Shown here in pieces: positions 1 to 11,300 of a stretch of DNA of 64,000 nucleotides. The position numbers and the translations under genes were made by a program. Each line of letters opens with the position of its first letter. The first letter of the stretch is position 1. The notes under the pieces are model-generated. The model made no database searches. It was not told where the DNA came from and saw nothing but the letters and a program-made list of their open reading frames with translations. This DNA is from Spirometra erinaceieuropaei (lineage: Eukaryota > Platyhelminthes > Cestoda > Diphyllobothriidea > Diphyllobothriidae): NCBI GenBank assembly GCA_902702965.1, contig CACRXP010001127.1, forward strand, positions 87,277 through 151,276, read 5' to 3'.

Positions 1-97
1 AATTCTCGTCGGGCCAGTACAGTTATGTAGGAACGGGGTAGAAGTAAAACATGCAAGCGATAAGAGAAGTCGATAAAAGTACTCCTTAAACAAAGGC

Positions 98-129
98 GGG
101 GTGGGGGACTGTGGGGGAGGGGGTGGGGG
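98..129 (+). other. G-rich tract with G-quadruplex potential
   Basis: Five runs of four or five guanines (GGGG, GGGGG, GGGGG, GGGGG, GGGGG) separated by one to four bases lie within 32 bases, followed by further GGGG runs to about 160. This satisfies the usual four-run quadruplex pattern on the + strand. It may be a degenerated satellite; no function is implied. Confidence 0.6.
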
Positions 130-182
130 TAATAATAGTCATTGTCAGGGGCGGGGTGAGAGCGCAAGTGCGCGGGGGAGTT

Positions 183-704
183 GCACCGTTAGTCAACCTT
201 CGACCACTGTAGGCGCGGAGCCTGAACGTGGTTCTTCTGAGCGCATAAGGTTGGCTTTCGTAACCTAATGGCGGCCGCTTCCGCTGTCGCTAACAGGCAC
301 TGCCCTAGTAGCTTAGGGTAGCTCGATGGGACCTTATAAATCACACGAAAAGCTTCATTGGGGTCCACACGATGTCCGGAATCGACAACACGCGCGAGAA
401 TGGCGCTGCTTATACTCCTCGTTTTGCCTTTTCCCAGCCATGCCGGGAGGTGTTCGCGTATTCTTTTGGATAAGCGCCGACTCGTGCGACCAATATAACC
501 TGTTCCACAGGAGCAAGTGAAGGAATATATGCACATTGAGGTGGTCTGCGGTGGCAACTTATCCTTACCTTCTCCGCGTAAAATAGGGTTAGTATAAAAT
601 GATATTTGAAGCCTTGCTGCTGGGAAGGTTCGCGAGACAGCTTGATCAAGGCGTCTCCTTAGGAGTTCACTCGTCGCGCAGCTGTACTGAACTTGACAGA
701 CCAC
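183..704 (-). pseudogene. GIY-YIG endonuclease domain fragment of a retroelement (type 2)
   Basis: The reverse strand encodes CIYSFTCSCGTGYIGRTSRR, then LSKRIREHLPAWLG, SSAILARVVDSGH, AFRVIYKVPSSYP and a final RLRKPTLCAQK. The C-x-C, GYIG and R..RI.EH motifs are those of GIY-YIG nucleases as found at the C-terminus of Penelope-like retroelements; GYIG lies at 489-500. No reverse transcriptase precedes it, so this is a 5'-truncated copy. Related pieces lie at 40360-40573 and 51230-51530. The frame is open for 171 codons, so this copy is the best preserved of the three. Confidence 0.75.
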
Positions 705-2077
705 GGCCTAATTCCTTTGGCAAAGACCGGAGCGTTTAAATGCATTACTTGCTGACAAATTGTCGAGTCAGCACAATGAGAAATTCCTATTCCGAGTGGC
801 GCTAGGTATTCCTCCACGGCCTCGACCATTTGCCGTCGTGGACAAGAGGGCGAGGGTGAAACAGGTCACGGCGAGGGAACGGCAAATTCAGGATAAATTC
901 ACCATATAATAAGAGCAGCGCAAGGACTCTAAGTCGCTCCTGAGGGATTGGCAGAGTCATTACTTAAAACGTCAGACTGCCGATGATCCTTGTCCGGCAA
1001 ACCCTCCTCTCCATTTAACCCTCACACTTCTCCGCGTGTCTGCATGACGAGACCTCCTAATTTCAATAAATTACAGATCTATATCTAAATCAGGCATTAC
1101 GTAATACAAATAATTTGATAACTAGGAAAAACCCGCCGAGACAGTTTTTTGCAGTTCTGACATTTCGGTGTAGACATAATCCATAGACTTCCGACATAGG
1201 TTCGTCGCCAGTTGGTGCAACCTAAGGATATGCTGTCATTTATTGAAAGCCCGACAGCCGTTTAAAAAAATAGATTGCGACCGCTGGTGTTGCAACTGCG
1301 TTACAAAAGGCGGACTATGATTGTAGGCACGCCTGCATGAACCCCAATAGACTTTTCGGAGGTTAGCACAACATTTTCAGCTCGCAATGCACAATGGGGT
1401 ATTAACTACATGTTTACCTTTTAAGGAGGAACCGTTTTAGGCCGGATGAGCTAGAGGACTTTAATTACTGGCGTTTAGTATTTAGAAATCAACTCCAAAG
1501 GGTACAGTGACCCCTTTGCACATTACAAAGCCATGTCTTCTGAAATACAGAAGGCTTACTGCGAAACGGGTACAATGAACTTGTGAAAAGCGAAATCGCC
1601 CGACAGAATAATGGGAGAATTAGCAAACCGAACAGGCTCAACCACACTCCATCGATAGGACAACTCTTAACGCATGAAACGGCAAAGCCCGCCGGACATC
1701 CGCCGAAATGGCGGGGAAGCGAGATGATTGGTTAGCTCAGGGCTGAATAAATCCGAAATCGGCTTACACGTTTGCTTTATTTGGTGTATTTATCGTTTTG
1801 ACAATGACAAGCTGGTCAAACCCTCCGAAACGCCAGCAGCACAATAAATCTGTTTCGGTGAAACGTTTCACTTTTAAAGCACATAACTGCATTGGAGGAC
1901 ACATAGTGCCCTGTTGACCTGTCCTATGTTTCCGCATTGACTCGGAGAGGAGTCAGGTGAGAACGGAAAGGGAGAACGGCGAAGCCACTTCAGAGGCTTC
2001 ACCCAGAAATAGTTAAGGATCCCTACAAGCTGCGAGACGGATAATTATTTGATCCAAACCCTCGCTTTTTTTTCCAG

Positions 2078-2393
2078 CCACCTATTCTTTGGATGCGGTC
2101 AGGCTGCCAGCCAAATGGCCTGCGCAAGGCTCAACTGGGGTAACCGTGTCAAGTCCTCCGTCGTAGCTCCCCTGCGCCGAATCGCGGAGGCTGTCGCGCC
2201 CAACGGGGAACTGGTGAAATCTCGGAGGCAGGCTTGGCGAGCAGGTGGGGAATTACGCTCAGTCAGCGAGAGGGCAGCACGGGCGGCTGCAGCCTCGACG
2301 TTGTCTGTTGGCTCTGTCAACGTTAACGATTCAACGGACGAACTGTCGCCCCTGATGCAGTCCCTGTCGTCTCCGCCCCTTGAAATACCTGTG
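2078..2393 (+). CDS. ARHGAP17-like: Exon 1 (first visible): middle of BAR domain
   Basis: The exon follows a strong pyrimidine tract and CAG acceptor ending at 2077. Its first base completes a codon begun upstream, so at least one earlier exon exists outside the visible gene. It encodes a BAR helix segment recognisable by CGQAASQMACARLNW, VVAPLRRIAEAV and the following basic helix, which align with the family segment around the PLYGIAEV motif of ARHGAP17. After the alanine-rich stretch the sequence turns serine-rich, the start of an insertion in the loop between BAR helices. The donor GTG/GTAGGT gives phase 0. The reverse strand is also open here (2099-2572), but it has no recognisable domain and I treat it as a shadow. 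Confidence 0.8.
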
Positions 2394-5300
2394 GTAGGTC
2401 GAAGCAGGAGTTGAAGGATAAAAATATTCATGCTACTAAATAGTCGGTCAGTAACAACTATTGTTTTATAAATAGTCAGAACACTGCGAAGGCACATGCA
2501 GGCAGCAACTCTCAACGAAGGCGCCGCAAATGGAAAAGAGTCTGAGTGATCTCTCCACCTCCTCAAAGTCACTGAGCACCCCGCTCAGGTCACCATCTCA
2601 GCAAAAGACCAGCTTCAACTGTGCACGCCCTTTACCCGTCACTTCTATCACTGGAAACGGAGGGTCCACTGGCAATATACTCGATGAGGAACGGTCTCAG
2701 AAAGCTCTCATACGCACAGCAAAGGCTACACAGCTCAATGCAATCAAGCAGGACCTCGAGGTAGAGGCTCAGTTAATGAAGGCAAGTTCTGACCTGAAAG
2801 GTCACCATTTAAAAACTAAGTGTTCCGCAGTCTTGTCCACCAGAATAGTCTGTGGCGAATTTCTGCCTGGTATGATACTTGCTCCGTGGTTCGGATCGTA
2901 ATTGGTACTCAAATACCTTTATTCTACTAATTAGAACTCTAAAGTTGCCATAAAAATAATCAATAAAACATATACATTGAAATGCGATAATGTCTGGGCG
3001 AATTTGCCTCGAACTTTCCGAATCAGAACTTTAGAATACCAGAGCCACATTTGTGATTGGTTTCCAATGGCGTACGTTTATTTTCAAACTTTGATTTTTT
3101 ATAGGAAAAAGCCCTTCATGAGCTCTACAACTTTGAATCGATGTCCATACTGGAGTGTGGGAAGGCCCTGGTAGATCTCGTGGAGATTTCGGCCTCCTAC
3201 CATCGCACCTGCGTTGCCATACTGGAGGAGCTCTCGCCAATGTTAAAGGAAGAACTTGGTAAACTTGCTAAGCATCAATTTCCTTATATTGCTTGAGTCG
3301 CTGTGAGGTTACAATAAGGCAGTTTCAATTTAAGAGAAGAAGGAAGAAAACCATAAATTAGCACAGAACTTCGAATTCTTGCGCGTAGAATCCGACTATT
3401 TCTAGTCTTTAAAGGCCCTTAATGCGAAAGAGATTTTTTAATCGAAATGTTGCGTTTCAGAGGATTATATTCCATAAAACAAGTAGGTTATCAATAGTAG
3501 CAGTTAAATAAAATGCATATGCCTGAGACGGATGACCATTGCCCGTCCGATTGCGTGGCGGCCAGGGGTGGTGGTTTGCGACCAAACGCAGTCGGGCCGT
3601 GTGCCTTCACAAACGTGGAAGCGAAATCTTACTGCATCAGTTGTGAGCGGTTTGCAGTTAGAAAGTGGATGTGAGATCTGAGACGGGACAACCGCACGTG
3701 TTTGTACTCATGCCTGGGAGCACGTGGTGTGTCCGACTACTCGGAATTAATCTCCTTGGCATTTGCGGTTGGCTAGCCTGCAAACCTGTACCCCGAATGA
3801 CTATCTATCATCGAGCATAGAAGCCATACGTTGAGCGGAGCCAATGCATGAGCGCAAAAACACAAAAAACAGCATCATCGCACGGGGTCATTTGCTGATT
3901 ATTTTCATACTTGCTTTCAAGCTTTTCTCCGTTCGCTGGTCCAGCGTTCGGTTGGCTTACTGAGAAAAATTGCGCTTGGCGGAGCCAAGTTGGAACGTCA
4001 GAAATGATCAGTAGAATTGCTGACAGAACGTTCACAAAGCCTGACTTATCGAGCACTGTTTGATCAGTCGTTGAGGACTCCCGTTATTCCAATACGTAGA
4101 TGAACGTTGGTATGGTTATGCGATTTGCAGAGAGACTCCAGAAGTTGCGTTACCCTGTCCACGTGGATTTTCGGAACCACGCCACGGGGTTTCCAAATCT
4201 AGGTGCATACGGACACTTTATACGGCAATGTGTGACAGGCGCCTGTTAAATGACACTGCCCGTAATCCTATTTTAAGGTGCGCGACGCCGCTTTCGGACG
4301 TTTAAATGAATTCCAGTAGTTTTTGGAACACAGCGCTACTGACAAACAACAGGAATCAAAAACACTTGCCTTCAAAATGGGAGAAATAATAGCCTAATCT
4401 AAAGTTCAAAATCGTCTTCGGATTTGTCCCGCTGTCAGCATTCTCCGCCGGTTTCAAAATCTGCTTATCAAACAGAACAAAGTGGACAAGTTGAGATAAA
4501 GAATTCTACTACTGCCGTACAAAACATGCAGCTGCTACTGCTTTGAACTAAAGCCTATGTCCTTGATAAACAGCTGGATATTCAGACAGAGATCAGAACA
4601 GAAAAGGTCGTCATGTAGATGAAGATCAAGGCACAGTTCAAAAACTACCTCTGGTTAAATCAAAGGCTGCGTGAAGCGACCCCGAAACTATTGTTTATGT
4701 CTAAACAATAGAAGTAAACAAGCGGTCGTAAATGGCAGCATTGCATCTACTGCGAGCGACATAATCGCGAGGGGGATAGAGCGAAGTTTGGGTCTGCGCT
4801 GAGGTAAGCGAGTTCGAGGCTGAAGTCAGGGGCAGCGGAATGAGAGAAGGCGACGACACAGGTCGTCCGGAGAAGTGTCCGGGAGAGCAGCTTAATGGCG
4901 GCCTACGCTAACGGCCTTCTCGCCAGATCCATGTTGGCTGCGCAACGTTGCTGTCCCTCTCTAGAAACAACAAGGAAGCGGCGGCCGTAGGGTGGTGGAT
5001 GTGATAGCATGTCTCCAAGTCTTTCTTGAGCTGGGATTCAGTGACCGTTGGCGTTGGCGATTTCAGAACATTCAATCAAAGGTCAGAGCAGAAGAGAGTG
5101 CCACGTAACCAAAGGACAGAATGAGGTCCCAACCTATTCTTTGTAGTTCGGTAAAAGCTCAGCTATTCTGTCGACGATGTAGATTAACCTCGAACCTAAG
5201 TACCGCACCAAGTCTACCAAGGTCATTTTTGGATGCGTAGGTCACATTGGTTTTCAGTGAACCAACGGCTGCCCCTTCCATTGGGTGAGGGAACTGGAAG

Positions 5301-8300
5301 TCCAGCCACATTGTCATTTACTAATAGCGGCGAGCAGAAGCTTAAAAAATATGCATTTATTATGAGAAAGCGCGGTAATTAGGAAGTTGCAGACTAAAGC
5401 ACAAACTTCGCAACTGAACTTTTCTGGCAAAGGAAAGGTTTCCAAAAAGATATGAACGACTCGCTTGAGTGTCAGTCGAAGTCTTCTTGTCCTGACACGC
5501 GAAATATCCGGGTCTCCAAAAAGTTTCTTATCTGTTAACTCGCATGTGACATTTTAAAAACAATACAAATACAGACGTTTGGACAATTGCTCGTCATAAT
5601 GAACGGTCGAGCACTCCGTAGGACGCCCAGTCAACGGCAACTACTCAAGGTGTTGGAATGGAAGGCTGGCGGGATCATTGATTAAGAAGCCAAAGCCACT
5701 CGCAAGTCGAGTGTTCACGGTCAATTCGCTCCCAAAGTTTGTTTTGAGCAGACTAAACGATGGTCATAGTATGATTTTCATAGGCACTAAAAAGGTATTT
5801 GCCGTGAATGCCGGGCAAAAGTTAATGACAAAAGCGGTGAAGACATACAGTGAGTGACCAAACTCATGAAATCTTGGTTGAAACTAAAATGCGTTTTCGA
5901 TTAGGAAGGCTTACTTAAACGCGGTTGCGAAAGTGATTTCCTTGCGACATCATTCTATAATACTTCGGACTCGGCATGACGTCAGCTTTTGAATGCACTG
6001 CTTTTAAATTTCCCGTAGAAACCGTAGTCGATAAGCAATGAATAATTAAGAGGCATGCATTTTGTACATTGATATTCGATGGTTTTGCAAATTCAAATAT
6101 ATTTTATAGAAACCAGTCGAATGATAAAGAATCACGTCATCTTCATATTTTATACTAGAAGAAGGGGTATAATTTGGTTTTGAAAAAGTTTCTTATTATA
6201 AGATTTTTCAAGACCGTGCGATGTCCATTCACAGCATCGTACTTGTGTTTACCACTGTTCCTCATGAAATGCACAATATGGTCCGCATCCATTGCAAAAT
6301 TTTATGGACTCTATATAGCATCTTGTTAAAAGCATAGACGAATACGTGGTTTTCTTTACAGGGAACGCATGCAAATCGTAGACTGAAATCACTAAGCGCT
6401 AATACAACGGCTGATCAGGTTCCAACTTATTCGGGAATGAGAAAACTTCAAAATCTAATGATACGCCTTTTTCGAGTATAACGTATAAAGATGATGTGTT
6501 GTTCTATCGATCGCCTGAAGGAAAGCACATTTTTTTAGGGTTTCTCTAAAATATATCCGAATTTTCATGACCATAGAAAATCATTGAAAAAATGTATGCT
6601 ACTTAAGTAGTCATTTTTACGGAGTTAGATTTCTATAAAAGATTAAAATGTAAAGCATTCAAAAGCTGATATGCAGCCGAATCCGAAATATATTAGTACT
6701 ATGATCCATGATAATGAATGTTTAAGGACCACCTAAGTAAACCTTCCTAATCGAAGCCACATTTCAGATTTTCAGCCTACATTTTGAGGTCGGTCACTCA
6801 CTGTACACAATAGGTCCTGTTATTTTTGCCACGAATGGACTTTTAAATACATTCTTTTTCTGTTTTCGCACACTTTTGAAATTATCTCTACTGCATTAGA
6901 AAATCTCAGGATGAGCCTGGGAAAATACGATCCCAGTTTTATGTCAGCTAAGCGCGCTCTCTGGAGCTTGCGCTTCTAGGTTTACGATCAAAAAACATAG
7001 GATGTGCCTTTTTAATTCCCTCAGAAAGTTACTGCGAACGTGGAGTAGATCAGTATATACTAGGATCTATGGACACAAATCGAAGTTCGATGTATGGATT
7101 TCTGGGCCGAAGTCCACCAACTACAGCCGATAACCGGTACTATTCATTAACTGCCGGCCGGCAACTAGTGGTATATTTTAGGATAAAAACACCATAGTAG
7201 GTGTGCAGCCACTAACTAACAGCCCGGTTACGCGTGTTTCGCTGATATTCTGCCACTGCATTGCACAGCTGCGAGGTGTTCGACTCCTTATTGATGGGCC
7301 GAAATCCACTAAAGACCCGAAACCCTCACATCTGTGCCATACAACGGCAGAATAGTACCTGTACAACTGGTATGGTATCCTTGGCCTTAAAATGAAGTTT
7401 TTTTTTCATAACTATAAATTTTGCTGAAAAACTAAGAACCCCTCCGATTACTAATTAGTCAGTGCGGTTGAATGGCTGTTTAGATCGAATATCCCTCTTC
7501 ACTTGAATGCATAGCTTTCTAACTTCATTGGGCTAACACTTTAGGCGTAGCACGTTGTCTGAAAAAAGCCACTCAAATTTTCTGCTCATTTTGCTGAAAG
7601 GAGTCTGGCGAAATGTACGAGCTCGTTAACGGTAGACTCTGTGCGGCGGTTATTAGCCATTCTTTGCATCGTAAAAGCTAAGTGAGGATTGACATTTCTG
7701 GGCAATTCGAATTCCACGGGTAGTAATCGCCCTTCGCTCGGCCGAACAAATCTACAAATATTCAAAAACATACTTGCAGTACAGAGTCACTAGTGGATGC
7801 AAAGGTATAGGCTGCTTTCACGAACTTATAGACACGCATTTAAGGGGATATATTTCATTCCAGAAATGCATTGTATTCTGGACGCATTACAAGTATCGAC
7901 GTTACTGTCATCGCAGTAAAATGTCGGCGACTGGAGGTCAGATTTTTCCTACTAAGTAACCGATTACGTCGGAGACGTGGATTATAACTATATTTCGCCG
8001 TACTTAAAAGACGTCTTTTACAGATTCTGGCTTTTTTCGCCGACAACGCTAGTTGACATACGCGTCTACTATTGTTGAACAGAGGTTATGGAGGATTCGA
8101 GGTAGCGCGTTTATGTCTGATATTGACGCCTTCTAGAACCGGTCTCTAAACTTGAAACTATCGAATATGAAATGCAGTTGGCCCATACACATTGGCATGT
8201 TGGTATCACCATTTAAAACGTTACAAACCGCCTACTTTAACAATCAGCCAGCATACTGACTAAACAGTGTTTTGATAAATGTACAGTTTGCACATAAACT

Positions 8301-11300
8301 TGCCCGAAAAGGCATAGCTTTTATTTGCTGACATGGCGAATTTTTAAGCAAACAGCAACAAACTGTATATTGCTTCTGCAATGTTAAAACAGCTTGTTTG
8401 ACTATGTTTACAATCAAAAGACAAAATAAATTTGTCAGTCTGTTGAAGAACGTAAAGGACACGGGAATATAAAATCCACCCCCGTAGTTTAAATGATATC
8501 GCGCCAACGTCCATTGAAAAACCTATTTTCGAGCTCCAACCCCAACGTAGACCTTAACGTTGGCGTAAAACGCAAAGCCAACCTTAGCTAAAAATGCCAT
8601 CTTGACCCTAGCCCCTAAGCGTGGCGCTTACCCTAACCCCGACTTTATCGCTAAGCGAGTTATTTGCCTAGTTTCTTCATCTTAGGACTAACATTCAAGC
8701 TAACTTCAAACCTATCCCTATCGCTAAGTTCACTAGAAATTAGTCGGCTCAGAGGTATAGTGGAATGGCCTATTTCCACGTCCTGCAACGGAAACGTGGT
8801 GCGTGTAGCCTATACAGTCTTCAAGATGGCCCTCGACAGTGTTCCACACCAACGTCCTCTATACAAGCTCAGCCGCATAGGGGTAAGCGGCAAGCTTTCG
8901 AAGTGGATTGAACACTTTTTGATCGGTCGATCTCAGACTGTCTGTCTTGGTGGCCAGCAATCCGCAGAGGTGACGGTTACGAGTGGAGTACCTCAGGGCT
9001 CCGTTCTTGACCCGATCCTCTTCTTCATCTATATTGAGGGCTGCATCCGTGGGTCGGACTGCGACATAGCCATGTTTGTTGACGATATAAAGATTTGGAC
9101 CGTCATCCGCAACGACGACTATGCAAAAAATATACAGGCAAACTTGGACCGACTCGAGCAATGGCCAGGCCACAGACGCCCCCGACTTAGCGTTACCAAA
9201 TGCAACCTTCTGAGAATTGACAGAATCAGCTCTACGCACCGGAAGACGTACTATGTAAATCATACACCGCTGCCAGTGGAAGTGGTTCAGAAGAATCTAG
9301 GTGTATGGATAATATTTTCACTAAAGCCATTATTTCACTGCTTGAAAGCAGCGAAATCCGCAATGTCCAGCTCATATCTCATCAAGCAGGCATTTGCGAG
9401 GTTCAACGAAGAGTGCTTTCGCAAGGTCTTTGGGATGTTTGTGTGCCCACAGTAAGAATTCGTCATCCAGGCCTGGAGACCCTGGTCTGTCAAAGATATT
9501 ACCATCCTCGAAAAAGTCCAACGACGGGCAACCAACTTGTCAGAGGTCATAAAAACCTATCTTACGAAATCAAACTGTTCAATCTTGGCCTCTTTCCCCT
9601 GGACTACTGACAACTACGTGGCGACTTAATTCAAACCTTTCGAATGCTACGTAGTCAGGATTGCTGCCTAGCATCCGACGAATTCTTTGAGCTGGCCACC
9701 ACTACTAGCTTGAAAGAACATCCTCTGAAACTGCGTGTGACAGGGACGAGACTGTACGTAAGAAGGCCCTTCTACAGCCACGGAGTGGTAAAAGCATGGA
9801 AGACCCTGCATTTGGACGTCGTCATGTCCTCATCCGTGGAAACTTGACCAGTACAGGGATATGTACCTTTACGGTATCAGAAACCAACAAAGTCCCCCTG
9901 TACCACTCGCCCTCAAAGTTTTACGTTGCACAACATGCTATTACCTAACAAGAGACGCTGCTAATTTAATTCCTGCAAGGTTTCATACTGATTTATGAAT
10001 AGACATCTATCCAGCCAAATTTGCAACATAACTTGAAACGAGCTCAGTATATTCCAGCACGCAGTGTTGTCCATTTTTTACGGTGCTAGCGCAAATTGGA
10101 ATATCGGCTGCTTTCCTGTGCATATTTATAGAATTTTACGGATTTTTCTGCGAGGGAAGTGGAAAGTTAGATTTTAAGTAAGCTCAGTCACACTCATGCA
10201 GTTTGAGTGGAATCGCATGACACAGGCTTCACCTAGAGCACATTTATACGTTGTCATATCATTTATCTGCCAGCAAGTCCTTCTAATTATAAAATTTTAA
10301 TCGGAAATGAGTATGTCCTAAATTCTATGAACATCAGAATCGGACTGAGTATACTGCACTGCTATGCGTATCATGCTGCAGTATAAAATGTTCTAAAATC
10401 CTAAAGCCTGTACAGCGAAGGTAAAAACAGCCGCTGAAGATTAATTACGGTGTGAGGGTTTAAGGGCGTTCACACATGTGAAATTCGCCAGGGGCTTGAA
10501 CAGGATTGAGAGAGAGTCTGACAATGAGCTGTGCACGAGATTCGTCGCTGTGGCGCGACGTGTCCGGATGCATAGCGAATATGCTAAACTCACCTTTGCT
10601 CAGGGTAGTTTGAGGGCTTGTATGAACGGTTTCTGTGAAAAGAAGGCTGAGGTGACTGGCCGCAGTCTCTGTTGTCGCCAGTGTGCTAACGCAGGAACTT
10701 GAAGGGTCATGCCGGCACTTTATGGATTACCTGGTGGCCGCTGTCACACAAGTCATAATTGCGCCAAAAAATGGACCCCTCTATGTCTTGATGTAGTCAG
10801 GCAAGATAGTGACCTCGCCCCGTTTGGATATTTGCCTAGTCGTTCTACAGATTTAACCTGTCCCACAAATGCACGTGAAGGTGTAGGTACGTATTTTCAG
10901 GACCTCTACTGTGATTAAGGCCACGTTTAAATCAAGAATTTTCTTGCCAAAACAAATAGATCTGTCCGCATATTGCATGCTGCCCACTGTTTTGGTCACA
11001 CGTAACAATGCTTACAAAATGCTATCGTGAACAGCAATCTTACAGATTCTGTGCGACTTGAACAGGCTAACTGTACAAAAATTTCACCTTTCCAATTGTC
11101 CTGGTTTACGTGGACGATGTTTCGGCAGCCACTGCCACCGTTGACATTCACCTCCCAGCTTTCTATATTTCTACACAGATGAACAGTGCCCACTTCCGGT
11201 TTTCGGTCGCCAATTGGAGACCCATCTGCAAGCGACCGGCCGCAGAATCGCCTACCCAATCAAGGTTTGCGTAAGGGCCCTCAACAAACCGCGCGTCCTC

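Larger units (their letters stand above)
1..2077. other. Upstream sequence, probably intron of the BAR-RhoGAP gene
   Basis: Exon 1 in the window begins mid-domain, so this stretch is most likely the end of an upstream intron. It contains a G-rich tract (98-129) and a reverse-strand GIY-YIG fragment (183-704). From 710 to 2050 I see no gene, repeat or promoter I can support, and no exon encoding the start of a BAR domain. Confidence 0.5.
3259..11178 (+). other. Intron 3 (7,920 bp)
   Basis: Donor GTAAAC, acceptor TTTCTACACAG. It contains foldback MITE-1 (5848-6803), a diverged dispersed repeat around 7080-7380, a degenerate CCCTAA-rich tract (8520-8740) and a LINE remnant (8760-9920). The stretches 3500-5830 and 9920-11150 are moderately GC-rich in places, including an open frame at 10478-10702, but I recognise no gene or known element in them. 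Confidence 0.85.

Noticed and set aside
2099..2572. 157-codon open frame on the reverse strand over exons 1-2
   Set aside because: Low-complexity composition and no motif; the forward frame matches a BAR domain. It is a shadow of GC-rich coding sequence.
10478..10918. Two open frames (74 and 69 codons) in intron 3
   Set aside because: No domain recognised and no link by splice sites to the BAR-RhoGAP frame.
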